The notes: generated by a model from the sequence alone, not told the origin. A DNA stretch of 64,000 bases from Pelomonas sp965229315 (GCF_965229315.1 NZ_CBDDJA010000002.1:3472001-3536000); one strand, 5' to 3'. Counted from the first letter of the stretch, positions 52,284 through 60,755 are shown. Numbers and translations are program-made.

Positions 52284-52551
52284 GAATTGGGTCTCGCCGG
52301 CATCCCAACGGCAAGGAATTGGCGTGACTGTCAACCTTTAGAGCACTGCGCAAAACCTGCGCTCCACAGACATCCCGACCCGCACGATGGCCGCCCCGAT
52401 GCGTCCCGCATCCAGCCGTCACGACCTGCTGACGTCGGCATCCTTCGCCTGACCTGTCCATACGGGAGCAGCGCTCCTGCGCCAGATCAGCTGTCTCATC
52501 GCCGACATCGCGGCGATGTGCACACTCAGCAGCGGAATGTGTCGCCCGCCG
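52284..52551. other. Non-coding gap
   Basis: These 268 bases separate the AT-rich island from the ribonucleotide reductase stop. Together with the leader above they make a gap of almost 500 bases if the small frame at 52062 is not a gene. I see no recognisable gene, RNA or repeat in it; composition moves gradually back to GC-rich. Confidence 0.5.
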
Positions 52552-55485
52552 TCACCCGCACTGCCCGACATACCCGCAAGCCGTGCAGAAATCGCACCCG
52601 TCCTTGTGGATCATGGTGGCGTTGCCGCACTCCGGGCAGGGCCGGCCGGCCTGCACCAGCAGCGTGCCGGCCGCCGCGGCCAGCTTGGGCGCCGGCGTCT
52701 GCAGCAGGCCCATGTCGGTCAGCGGCTGGCCGGCCTCGTCGAGGATGCCCAGCATCGCGTAGCGGTGGATGACCAGCCGCGCGACGTAGGCCACCGTCGA
52801 CGGCCAGACCTGCTGGCGGCGGGCCCTCGCATCCGCGCCGTGCAGTGACGGCACCGGCGCCATGAAGTGGCCCAGCGGCTCGCCCACGTTGAGCAGCTTG
52901 CGCAGCTTCATCGCGATCCAGCCCGGGTCCATCACGCGCATGTCCAGGCTCAGCAGCCGCGCCAGGCCGTCCAGCGCCTTGGGGTAGTTGCCCGAGAAGC
53001 CCATGGCGCAGGGCCGCGTGACGCTGCCGCCCGAACCTTCCGATCCAGGCGTGGGCAGCAGCACTTCCTTCAGCGTCAGCGTGAACTGCTCGTTGGTCGC
53101 CGGGTTGTCCACGTCCACCGCCCAGGCCAGCGTGCCGGAGGTGCCGGTGCGCGGCTCGTTGCGGCTGAACATGGCGTCCACGACCGGCGTGGGGCCACCC
53201 TCGGCCAGTGCACCGAGCTGCTCGCAGCGCCAGCGGATGACCGCCGCCGTGGCGGCGACGACGCCGGGGAACAGGCGCTGCTCGCCGCTCGGCGGCATCG
53301 GCATCTCGAAGGCGCGCTCCTCCTGCACGGTGGCGAGCGCGTCCAGCTTCAGGCGCAGCCAGGCGGCGTCGTTGGTGCGCAGGTCCATGGACAGCGTCTT
53401 GGCCAGGGCCGACAGGCCGCGCGGCTGCTCGGCACCGTTGACCCAGACCTCGAACGGCAGGTTGCGGCCGAACAGGCCGGCGTCCGGCCCCTCCAGCGGC
53501 AGCTCGCCGATGAAGAGCGCGAAGTCGCCGTGCGGATGCTGGATCAGGTAGCTCCAGGCCGGGTTGCCGCCGGGCATGTCGGGGCGGCTGGGCCAGCGCA
53601 GCGAGGCGACGACGGCATGGGGCAGGCGCTCCACGCGCAGGCGCTGGTTGGCTCCATCGACATCGGCGCCCGAATCGGGACGCAGCGGCTCCGGCTGCTT
53701 GACCTCGGGCGTCACGCTCAGCACCGACCCCAGCACGCTGTTGGGCCGGTAGGTGGCCAGGCCCTTGAGCTTGGCTTCCCAGGCCTGGACGTAGAGGTCC
53801 TGGAAATCCTCGTAGGGGTAGTCCGCCGGCACGTTGACGGTCTTGCTGATCGACGTGTCGATGTAGGGCGCCACGGCGGCGACCATGGCGGCGTGGTCGG
53901 ACGCGCTCAGTTCCAGCGCCGTGACGAAGGCGTCGGACAAGGGCGCGTCGTTGCCGAACAGGTGGCGGTACAGGCGCCAGGCATGGTCCTCGACCTGGTA
54001 CTCCTTGAAGCCGCCGCCCTCGCTCTGCGAGAGGCGCTTCTTGCGCGTGTAGGTCCACGAGAACGCCGGCTCGATGCCGTTGCTCGCGTTGTCGGCGAAG
54101 GCCAGGCTGATGGTGCCGGTGGGCGCGATGGACAGCAGGTGCGAGTTGCGCAGGCCCTGGGCGCGGATCTTGTCCTTCAGCGCTTGCGGCAGGCGCGACG
54201 CGAAGCTGCCGCCGGACAGGTACAGGTCGGCGTTGAACAGCGGGAAGCTGCCGCGCTCGGCCGCGATGTCGCTGGACGCCGCGTAGGCCGCATCGCGCAT
54301 CACTTCACTGATGCGGCTGGCCATGTCGCGCGCTTCGCTGCTGTCATAGCGCAGGTTCAGCATCACCAGCGCATCGCCCAGGCCCGTGAAGCCCAGGCCC
54401 ACACGGCGCTTGTTGGCCGCCTCCTGCTGCTGCGCCGGCAGCGGCCAGGGCGTCACGTCCAGCACGTTGTCCAGCATGCGCGTGGCGACTGCCACGACCT
54501 CGGCGAAGCCGGCCTCGTCGAACGCCGGCCTGGCGCTGAACGGGTCGCGCACGAAGCGCGTCAGGTCGATGGAGCCAAGGCAGCAGCAGCCGTAGGGCGG
54601 CAGTGGCTGTTCGGCACACGGGTTCGTCGCCGCAATCGTCTCGCAGTAATGCAGGTTGTTGTCGGCATTGATGCGGTCCAGGAACAGCACGCCCGGCTCG
54701 GCGTGGTCGTAGGTGGAGCGCATGACCTGGTCCCACAGCGCGCGGGCGCGCACCTTGCGGTAGACCCACTGGCCGTCGCCGCGCTGGTAGGCGCCGGCCT
54801 CGATCTGCTCGGCGCTGGGCTGGGCCTTGTGCGCCAGCTCGACCGTCTCATCGGCCTGCACGGCGGCCATGAACGCATCGGTCACGCCGACGGAGATGTT
54901 GAAGTTGCGCAGGTCGCCCTGGTCCTTGGCGTGGATGAAGGCCTCGATGTCCGGGTGGTCGCAGCGCAGCACGCCCATCTGCGCGCCGCGGCGGCTGCCG
55001 GCGCTCTCCACCGTCTCGCAGCTGCGGTCGAAGACGCGCATGTAGCTGATCGGGCCGGACGCATGGCTGCGCGTGGAGCCCACCCAGGCGCCGGCCGGGC
55101 GGATGCGGCTGAAGTCGTAGCCCACGCCGCCGCCGCGGCGCATGGTCTCGGCGGCTTCGGTCAGCGCGGTGTAGATGCCCGGCACGCCGTCTTCGGCCGT
55201 GGCGATGGAGTCGCCCACCGGCTGCACGAAGCAGTTGATCAGCGTGGCCGACAGCTCGGTGCCGGCGGCAGACATGATGCGGCCGGCCGGCACGAAGCCG
55301 CGCTGCTGCGCGTCGAGGAAGGCTGCCGCCCAGCGCACGCGGTCGGCCGGTGGCTCGGCCTGGGCCAGCGCGCGCGCCACGCGTTCGCGCAACTCGTCGG
55401 GCGTCTGCTCACCGCCCTTGGCGTATTTCTCGATCAGGACTTCGCTGGAGATGTCCTGCACGGGCAAGTTGGCGGTGGTGCTCAC
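52552..55485 (-). CDS. nrdJ: Class II (B12-dependent) ribonucleotide reductase
   Basis: The 977-residue protein is an adenosylcobalamin-dependent ribonucleoside-diphosphate reductase. Motifs: TLINCFVQPVGDS (first redox Cys), NPCAEQPLPPYG near 285 (active site), SIAPTGTISLAFADNASNGIEP, and a C-terminal zinc-ribbon and redox tail with CPECGNA...CDFCTACGYVGQCG. It makes deoxyribonucleotides without oxygen or an R2 subunit. The region from about 590 to 880 carries two similar segments (LAKTLSMDLRTNDAAWLRLK and LARLLSLDMRVMDPGWIAMK), suggesting a duplicated TSCPD-type domain. The start is a GTG at 55485. No cobalamin riboswitch fits in the 86-base upstream gap. Confidence 0.93.
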   Translation of the reverse strand: MSTTANLPVQDISSEVLIEKYAKGGEQTPDELRERVARALAQAEPPADRVRWAAAFLDAQQRGFVPAGRIMSAAGTELSATLINCFVQPVGDSIATAEDGVPGIYTALTEAAETMRRGGGVGYDFSRIRPAGAWVGSTRSHASGPISYMRVFDRSCETVESAGSRRGAQMGVLRCDHPDIEAFIHAKDQGDLRNFNISVGVTDAFMAAVQADETVELAHKAQPSAEQIEAGAYQRGDGQWVYRKVRARALWDQVMRSTYDHAEPGVLFLDRINADNNLHYCETIAATNPCAEQPLPPYGCCCLGSIDLTRFVRDPFSARPAFDEAGFAEVVAVATRMLDNVLDVTPWPLPAQQQEAANKRRVGLGFTGLGDALVMLNLRYDSSEARDMASRISEVMRDAAYAASSDIAAERGSFPLFNADLYLSGGSFASRLPQALKDKIRAQGLRNSHLLSIAPTGTISLAFADNASNGIEPAFSWTYTRKKRLSQSEGGGFKEYQVEDHAWRLYRHLFGNDAPLSDAFVTALELSASDHAAMVAAVAPYIDTSISKTVNVPADYPYEDFQDLYVQAWEAKLKGLATYRPNSVLGSVLSVTPEVKQPEPLRPDSGADVDGANQRLRVERLPHAVVASLRWPSRPDMPGGNPAWSYLIQHPHGDFALFIGELPLEGPDAGLFGRNLPFEVWVNGAEQPRGLSALAKTLSMDLRTNDAAWLRLKLDALATVQEERAFEMPMPPSGEQRLFPGVVAATAAVIRWRCEQLGALAEGGPTPVVDAMFSRNEPRTGTSGTLAWAVDVDNPATNEQFTLTLKEVLLPTPGSEGSGGSVTRPCAMGFSGNYPKALDGLARLLSLDMRVMDPGWIAMKLRKLLNVGEPLGHFMAPVPSLHGADARARRQQVWPSTVAYVARLVIHRYAMLGILDEAGQPLTDMGLLQTPAPKLAAAAGTLLVQAGRPCPECGNATMIHKDGCDFCTACGYVGQCG

Positions 55486-55526
55486 GATGGGCCTCGATGC
55501 TGTATGAAATCACAGTCTACGCCGTT

Positions 55527-55561
55527 GCCGCGGCCGGCTCGCCAGACAAATCGGCCGCGGC
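55527..55561 (-). terminator. Perfect 10-bp inverted repeat between DUF1134 gene and nrdJ
   Basis: GCCGCGGCCG at 55527-55536 and CGGCCGCGGC at 55552-55561 are perfect inverted copies with a 15-base loop, just past the DUF1134 stop on the minus strand. No T-run follows. It is a likely transcription end or attenuation hairpin ahead of nrdJ. Confidence 0.4.
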
Positions 55562-55571
55562 TTGACCGGCG

Positions 55572-56141
55572 TCAGAAAGGATTGATGCTCTTCTCGCGCC
55601 GGTAGTGCATGTAGCCCACGCTGGCCCCCGCACGCAGGCCGACGCCCAGGCGGATGGGTGCCAGCACGATGCCGTTCAGCCGCTGGTAATTGATGCCGGC
55701 GCCGCCGATGTAGTACAGGCTGCCGTCCACGCCGGGGAAGCGCTGGTAGATGGCGCTGAGCTTGGGCAGCTTGTAGACCAGCGTGAAGACCTTGGATGCA
55801 TTCGCGCCCAGGTCGAAGCCGATGGACGGGCCGGCCCAGAAGACCTTGGACGCGCCGCCGCCCTTCATCGTCAGCTCGCCTTCGCCATAGCGCAGGCCGA
55901 CGGTGATGGCGGCCGAGGCTTCCTCGCCCTTGATGTAGGCATTGGGGCGCCCCTGCTCCTTGAAAGCCTTCTCGACGACCTTGGCGAGGCCCTCGGTGGT
56001 CTGGCCGAAGAAGTCGGTGGCCGCCTTGAGGATGGAGTCCTCGTCGTAGGTGCCGTCCGCGTCGTCAGCGGCGATGGCGGGCAATGCCGAGGCGGTAGCC
56101 AGGGCGGCCAGGTGTTGCAGGTGCTGTCGACGGTCGAACAT
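55572..56141 (-). CDS. DUF1134 (EipA-like) envelope protein
   Basis: The 189-residue protein matches the DUF1134 family: GLRYGEGELTMKGGGASKVFW, GPSIGFDLGANASKVFTLVY and GSLYYIGGAGINYQ, ending RREKSINPF. The founding member EipA of Brucella is a periplasmic beta-barrel-like protein needed for envelope integrity. The N-terminus MFDRRQHLQHLAALATASAL is a likely export signal with an Arg-Arg pair, possibly Tat-type, cut near AIAADD. The ATG at 56141 follows AGGAGG at ten bases; a longer frame from 56201 is less convincing. Divergent from the gene at 56234. Confidence 0.88.
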   Translation of the reverse strand: MFDRRQHLQHLAALATASALPAIAADDADGTYDEDSILKAATDFFGQTTEGLAKVVEKAFKEQGRPNAYIKGEEASAAITVGLRYGEGELTMKGGGASKVFWAGPSIGFDLGANASKVFTLVYKLPKLSAIYQRFPGVDGSLYYIGGAGINYQRLNGIVLAPIRLGVGLRAGASVGYMHYRREKSINPF

Positions 56142-56233
56142 GGTGGTGAATCCTCCTGGAGCGGCCAGCATATCCAAGGCAATGTGAAGTTTGTCCGCCA
56201 TTTGCGCTTGTACACAACCTAGACTTGGCCGCC

Positions 56234-56665
56234 ATGTCCAATCCCGACCTCCAGCGGCTGTCGGCCGCCCTCGAATACGTCGACCTCGCGGCCGGGCTGT
56301 ATCTCGCCGGTGGTGCCGACCACGCCGCGCGGCTGCTGGCGGCCGCAGCCGAGCAGCAGTTGGGCGACCTGGTGCGCCTCATCGATGCGCCCAGCGCGAC
56401 GGTGGACACGCGTGAGCTGCTGGCCCGCGTCGCGCGCGCACACCGGCCGGCCGTCGTCGCGCCCCGCCAGACGCCCGAGCGCGACCTCGACAGCCCGCCC
56501 ACGAGCCCCGACGGCGTGCGCGAGGAAACCATCGCCTTCCTGCGGGCTGCCTGGTTCATGCTGGAGGCCATGGGCCTGGCCTCGCTGTCGCCCGAACGGC
56601 TGCAGCAGGCCGTCGAGCACAGCACCGTGTTCAGCAGCGGCAGCGAGCTGGAGCCTTTCGTCTAG
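56234..56665 (+). CDS. Hypothetical protein, 143 residues
   Basis: I do not recognise a family with confidence. The product begins MSNPDLQRLSAALEYVDLAA and is largely helical (AARLLAAAAEQQLGDLVRLI), with a Pro-rich linker and a C-terminal helix (RLQQAVEHSTVF). The first helix pair recalls HEPN-type helices but lacks a clear RxxxxH active site. Its TAG stop at 56663-56665 is in the same frame as the PilZ gene that follows, so the two frames are separated by a single stop and 13 codons. It has no strong ribosome site. Confidence 0.6.
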   Translation: MSNPDLQRLSAALEYVDLAAGLYLAGGADHAARLLAAAAEQQLGDLVRLIDAPSATVDTRELLARVARAHRPAVVAPRQTPERDLDSPPTSPDGVREETIAFLRAAWFMLEAMGLASLSPERLQQAVEHSTVFSSGSELEPFV

Positions 56666-56704
56666 GATCGGCCGACCCCACTCGGTCAGCACCGGGAGAC
56701 CATC

Positions 56705-57088
56705 ATCAGCACCGAACGCCGCCAATTCGCCCGCGTCGCCTTCGCCGCGGGCGCCGAGCTGATCACGACGCAGGCACACCTGCGCTGCCAGGTGATCGAC
56801 ATCTCGCTCAAAGGCGTGCTGCTGCAACTGCCGGCTGGGCAGGCGCCGCAGGCCGGCATGCCCTGCCTCGTCAAGCTGCCGCTCGGCGACGGTGCAGCGG
56901 ACGACATCGTCATCTCGATGGCCGGCGAACTCGCGCATGTCGAAGGCGACCATGCCGGCGTGCTGTGCCGCAGCATCGACATCGAGTCCATCACCCACCT
57001 GCGCCGCCTGATCGAGATCAACCTCGGTGACGCGGCCGCCTCAGAGCGCGAACTCAAGGCGCTGATTGCCGCGGCCGGGACGCCCTGA
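56705..57088 (+). CDS. PilZ-domain protein with apparent ATC start
   Basis: The 127-residue PilZ domain has both c-di-GMP-binding signatures: an ERRQFARVAF segment (RxxxR) and VIDISLKGVLL (D/NxSxxG). Conservation begins at ERRQF, and related proteins commonly begin MSTERRQFAR; here the codons are ATC-AGC-ACC-GAA-CGC. No ATG, GTG or TTG lies in frame between the previous gene's stop at 56665 and the GTG at 56792, which would remove the RxxxR motif. GGGAG sits six bases before the ATC at 56705. A non-standard ATC start, readthrough of the upstream TAG, or a sequence error would each explain this. It should bind c-di-GMP and relay it to a partner. Confidence 0.75.
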   Translation: MSTERRQFARVAFAAGAELITTQAHLRCQVIDISLKGVLLQLPAGQAPQAGMPCLVKLPLGDGAADDIVISMAGELAHVEGDHAGVLCRSIDIESITHLRRLIEINLGDAAASERELKALIAAAGTP

Positions 57089-57142
57089 GCCCGGTTCGTC
57101 GCATCCCGACCCGGGCCGCGCCCGGCGCCCGACAATGACTGC

Positions 57143-58240
57143 ATGGAGGACTCGACCCCGCTGCAGGCCTTCCGCCGCGTATGCAATCTGCGCCTGGTGG
57201 CGGCCGTCTACTACTTCTGCCTGCTGCACGCGGTGTCGCGCTCGCTGACGTGGTTCGGCGGGGACATGCCGGTCCGGGAGGCGATCTTCGACACCATCCG
57301 CTTCTCGCGGCAGTCGCTGCTGACAGGGCTGTCGCTGCTGGCCTTCGTCGCGCTCGCCGAGGGCCTGCTCGCCAACCGGCGCTGGTCTGCGCGGGCCACG
57401 ATGGCCATCCAGGCCGGCGCCGTGGCGGTGGGTGCGGCAGCGGGCACCTGGTCGCGCTACTACATCGCCAAGCTCGAAAAGGGCTACAGCGACGTCAGCC
57501 TCGCCTGGTTCGTCTCGACGATCGCCATCTGGACGCTGCTGGGCGGCATGGCCTACATGCTGCTGCGCTTCAGCCGCGCGGAGCGTGCGAGCCGTGAGCA
57601 GCTGGGCCGGCTGGCGCGCGAGCGCGAGCTGCTGCTGGGCCAGCAGACCGAGGCCCAGCTCTCGGCGCTGAACGCGCAGATCGAGCCGCATTTCCTCTTC
57701 AATACGCTGGCCAACGTCAAGCGCCTGTACGAGACCACGCCGGAGCGCGGCCGCGACATGCTGGTGGCGCTGATCGCCTACCTGCGCGCGGCGCTGCCCG
57801 GCATGCGCCGGCACGAGTCCACGCTGGCCGACGAGCTGGAGCTGGTGCGCCATTACCTGGCCATCCTGCAGATGCGCATGGGCGAACGGCTGTCGTTCGG
57901 CATCACGGCCGACCCGGCGCTGCTGGCCATGCAACTGCCCACGCTGGTGCTGCCCACGCTGGTGGAGAACGCCATCAAGCACGGCCTGTCGCCACTGCCC
58001 GAAGGCGGGCGCATCGAGATCCGCGCCGCGGCACAACCCGGCGGGGGCATGACGGTGGAGGTGGCCGACAACGGCCAGGGCTTCGGTTCGGCCAGCGGCG
58101 GCGCGGGCGTGGGCCTGGCCAACACGCGCGCCCGGCTGGCCGCCCGCTTCGGCGACGCAGCGGCGCTGGAGCTGGAGGCCGCCCAGCCACGCGGCGTGGT
58201 GGCACGCGTGCGGCTGCCGGCGCAGGTGCTGGCCGCATGA
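57143..58240 (+). CDS. LytS/YehU-type sensor histidine kinase
   Basis: The 365-residue protein has four hydrophobic N-terminal segments, a short linker coil (RAERASREQLGRLARERELL) and a HisKA_5-type phosphorylation site, QLSALNAQIEPHFLFNTLAN with His183. The HATPase domain has LVENAIKHGLSP, VADNGQGF and GVGLANTRARLAARFG. It is the complete kinase of a LytS/LytR-type system and likely phosphorylates the regulator at 59382. The three genes are joined by ATGA overlaps. The ligand or membrane signal is unknown. Confidence 0.92.
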   Translation: MEDSTPLQAFRRVCNLRLVAAVYYFCLLHAVSRSLTWFGGDMPVREAIFDTIRFSRQSLLTGLSLLAFVALAEGLLANRRWSARATMAIQAGAVAVGAAAGTWSRYYIAKLEKGYSDVSLAWFVSTIAIWTLLGGMAYMLLRFSRAERASREQLGRLARERELLLGQQTEAQLSALNAQIEPHFLFNTLANVKRLYETTPERGRDMLVALIAYLRAALPGMRRHESTLADELELVRHYLAILQMRMGERLSFGITADPALLAMQLPTLVLPTLVENAIKHGLSPLPEGGRIEIRAAAQPGGGMTVEVADNGQGFGSASGGAGVGLANTRARLAARFGDAAALELEAAQPRGVVARVRLPAQVLAA

Positions 58241-59385
58241 GCGCTGTGCCGGCCCGCCCCCACGCAGGCCCGCTCGTGGCTGGCGTGACGGCGCACCGCG
58301 CGACCGGTGCGCCAGTGATGACGATCTGGGCCGCCTGGCGCTCTCTGCGCCCGCGTGAAGCGGCGGTCTTCATCGTCGCCAGCCTCATGTTCGGCGCCAT
58401 CGACCTGACCTCCCTGCTGGAGTACCACGTCGGCACGCAGCTGCCACAGGTGGTGACCCGCTCCGTGCTGATGCCGCTGCTCTCGGGTCTGGTGCTGCTG
58501 CTGTGCTGGCTGCCTGCCGCGCGCAGCGCTGCGACCGGAGCGGCCCGGATGCGCCAGCTCGTGCTGGCCACGCTGCTGGGCTCGGGCCTGGGCATGGTGC
58601 TGGCGCAGGTCGTCACGCTGGCGCTGCCCTGGCCGTCGATGTGCGACCTCATCCGCGCCAGCTACGGCAAGCCGCCATGCATCCCGCTGCGCCCGCTGGC
58701 ACTGATGGGCGACACGCTGTGGGTGTTCATGCCGGCATTGATGATCGTCGGCCTGCTGGAAATCCAGGCCCGCCGGCGCCGCCAGCAGGACGCCGCCGAG
58801 ACGCTGCTGCGCGAACACGGCGAACTGCGCCGCCACGCACTGGCATCGCAGCTCGCGGCCCTGCAGGCGCAGGTGGACCCGCCGCTGCTGTTCGATGCGC
58901 TCGTGTCGGTGGAGCAGGCCTACGGCCGCCGCGACCCCAGCGCCAGCGCGCGGCTGGAGCGGCTGATCCAGCACCTGCGCGTGGCGCTGCCGCGGCTGCC
59001 ACGGCACCACCCGACGCCGTCCGGCAGCGGCGGCGCCACGCTGGCCAGCGAGGCTGAGCTGATCGCCAGCTACCTGGCCCTGCTGCGCGACCTGCACGGC
59101 CAGGCGCCGGCCTTCGACGGCGAAATCGGTGCACACGCGGCGACCCCGCTGCCACCCATGCTGCTGCTGCCGCTGGTGCAGCGCGCGCTGCGCCTGGGCC
59201 GCCCCGGCCAGTGCTGGCTGCAGGCCGCCGACGGGCGCATCACGCTGGGCTTTGACCAGGAAGGCCTGTGCAGCGAAGACGCCGACCTGGCGTCACTGCG
59301 CGAACGCCTGGCCGTGCTGGGCGGCCGGCTGACCTGCGCCAGCGGTGCAGGCCGGACGCTGTTCACGCTGGAGTTGCACGCATGA
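58237..59385 (+). CDS. Degenerate LytS-type histidine kinase (likely pseudokinase)
   Basis: The 382-residue protein has the layout of its neighbour at 57143: several TM segments (LLSGLVLLLCWLP, LVLATLLGSGLGMVLAQVV, LWVFMPALMIVGLL), a linker coil and a C-terminal kinase-like region. The phospho-acceptor motif reads AQVDPPLLFDAL: the His is replaced by Pro216 and Asn by Asp220. The ATP-binding N-box is also altered (RALRLG in place of NAIKHG). The protein is thus not expected to be phosphorylated at that site. It starts at the ATGA overlapping the kinase stop and ends in an ATGA with the regulator, so it is translated with both. It may heterodimerise with the true kinase. Confidence 0.87.
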   Translation: MSAVPARPHAGPLVAGVTAHRATGAPVMTIWAAWRSLRPREAAVFIVASLMFGAIDLTSLLEYHVGTQLPQVVTRSVLMPLLSGLVLLLCWLPAARSAATGAARMRQLVLATLLGSGLGMVLAQVVTLALPWPSMCDLIRASYGKPPCIPLRPLALMGDTLWVFMPALMIVGLLEIQARRRRQQDAAETLLREHGELRRHALASQLAALQAQVDPPLLFDALVSVEQAYGRRDPSASARLERLIQHLRVALPRLPRHHPTPSGSGGATLASEAELIASYLALLRDLHGQAPAFDGEIGAHAATPLPPMLLLPLVQRALRLGRPGQCWLQAADGRITLGFDQEGLCSEDADLASLRERLAVLGGRLTCASGAGRTLFTLELHA

Positions 59386-60155
59386 GCCTCTTGTCGCCCA
59401 CCGCCGTCGTCGCCGAGGACGAAGCCCCGCTGCGCGGCGAACTCGTCGAGCAGCTCGGCAAGCTCTGGCCCGAGCTGAGCATCGTCGGCGAAGCCGCCGA
59501 CGGGCTGGAGGCGCTGCGCCTGCTGGACCAGCACCGCCCCGATGTCCTCTTCCTCGACATCCAGATGCCCGGCGCCACCGGCATCGACGTGGCGCGCCAG
59601 GTCAACGGCCGGGCACACGTCGTCTTCGTCACGGCCTACGACCAGTACGCCATCGCCGCTTTCGACCAGGGCGCCGTCGACTACCTGCTCAAGCCGCTGG
59701 CCGGCGCGCGGCTGTTCACCGCCATCTCGCGGTTGAAGGCACGGCTGGGCCAGGCACCCGCCCAACTGGGTGGCGTGCTGGAAGAGCTCGGCACCCGCGC
59801 CAGCGTGCCGGTGCCCTCGGCCACGCGGGCGCCGCTGCGCTGGATCAACGCGTCGGTGGGCCAGACGCTGCGCCTGATCACCGTGGACGAGGTGATGTTC
59901 TTCCAGAGCGACAACAAGTACACGCGGCTCGGGCTGAAGGACGGCGAGGCGCTGATCCGCAAGCCGCTGAAGGAACTCATCGACGAGCTGGACCCCGAGC
60001 AGTTCTGGCAGATCCACCGCTCCACGCTGGTCAACGTGAATTCGATTGCCAGCGTGAGCCGGGACTTCCGCGGGCGCATGCAGATCAAGCTCAAGCATGG
60101 GAGCGAGATGCTGCTGGTGGCGGAGAGTTGTGCGCATCTGTTCAGGCAGATGTAG
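59382..60155 (+). CDS. LytTR-family response regulator
   Basis: The 257-residue protein has an N-terminal receiver domain (VVAEDEAPLRG, phospho-acceptor Asp59 in DVLFLDIQMPG, Lys in YLLKPL) and a C-terminal LytTR DNA-binding domain (about 155-257) with ITVDEVMFFQSDNKYTRLGL, QIHRSTLVNVNSI and DFRGRMQIKL. It is the output of the three-gene operon beginning at 57143 and should bind direct-repeat promoter sites. Its ATG at 59382 overlaps the pseudokinase stop (ATGA). The large palindromic repeat begins 50 bases past its stop. Confidence 0.93.
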   Translation: MSLLSPTAVVAEDEAPLRGELVEQLGKLWPELSIVGEAADGLEALRLLDQHRPDVLFLDIQMPGATGIDVARQVNGRAHVVFVTAYDQYAIAAFDQGAVDYLLKPLAGARLFTAISRLKARLGQAPAQLGGVLEELGTRASVPVPSATRAPLRWINASVGQTLRLITVDEVMFFQSDNKYTRLGLKDGEALIRKPLKELIDELDPEQFWQIHRSTLVNVNSIASVSRDFRGRMQIKLKHGSEMLLVAESCAHLFRQM

Positions 60156-60204
60156 GTTCTGTTCTTGGATGCTTTTGCGGCTGTCCTGATGACTCGATGC
60201 CGAG

Positions 60205-60755
60205 TTGCCGGGAGTCCGCCCCGGCGGGCGGGTAACTTTTCTCTGCTGCGCCAGAGAAAAGTCACCAAAAGAGAGGCGCTGAACCGCACACCAGCACCAC
60301 TTGCGCTCGCTGCGCACGCCACCAACCCCTCGTTGTGTGGGACGAAGCGACCCGCTTCGCTCTCGCTGCTGTCCTTGTCACCCGCACCATTCATCGCAGC
60401 GGCGGGCCGCCTAACGCGCGGCTGCACGCCGGGCTCACGAAAAAATCCAATGCAGCGTCGCTCGGCGACGCGACCGCTGCGTAACGTCCTTGGCGTCGCC
60501 CCAGCGACGCGGCATTCCCTGGTGAGCCCGGCGTGCAGCCGGCGTTAGGCGGCGCAAAGGGACGCGTCGTGACACTCGTCAAAAGGACAGCAGCGAGAGC
60601 GCAGCGGCTCGCGTCTGGGCGCAATACCGCTTTCGGCTTTGAACCCCGCACGCGGCACTTGGTGCTCGTGTGCGGTTCAGCGCCTCTTCTTTGGTGACTT
60701 TCTTCTGGCGCCGCAGAAGAAAGTTACCCGCCTGCCGGGGCGGACTCCCGGCAAT
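60205..60755. repeat. Large near-palindromic intergenic repeat, copy B
   Basis: It fills most of the 662-base gap between the regulator stop and the lipase start. Both ends are nearly perfect inverted copies of TTGCCGGGAGTCCGCCCCGG then CGGGTAACTTT. The left terminal hairpin pairs ACTTTTCTCTG with CAGAGAAAAGT (60235-60262), while the matching hairpin of copy A uses ACTTTCTTCTG/CAGAAGAAAGT. Inside, GAACCGCACACCAGCACCAC and a reverse-complement partner (GGTGCTCGTGTGCGGTTC), and GCTTCGCTCTCGCTGCTGTC with a reverse-complement partner, are arranged around the attC-like centre. The rest of the gap shows nothing else. Confidence 0.88.
60409..60550 (+). other. attC-like core of the large repeat
   Basis: The segment starts GCCTAAC and ends GTTAGGC, which fit the inverse and core site patterns RYYYAAC and GTTRRRY of integron attC sites. 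The arms (60409-60439 and 60520-60550) are inverted copies differing by one extra base in the left arm (GCGCGG against GCCGG), like the unpaired base of attC. The 142-base length is at the upper limit for attC. No integrase or cassette array is visible, and pairing extends beyond both ends, so the match may reflect the larger palindrome. Confidence 0.4.

Noticed and set aside
52245..52772. Plus-strand frame of 175 codons across the gap next to nrdJ
   Set aside because: It starts in the AT-rich island and ends antisense to nrdJ, with no ribosome site or recognisable domain.
55486..55571. Cobalamin riboswitch controlling nrdJ
   Set aside because: The upstream gap is only 86 bases and lacks a B12-box-like conserved core; a riboswitch would need about 200 bases.
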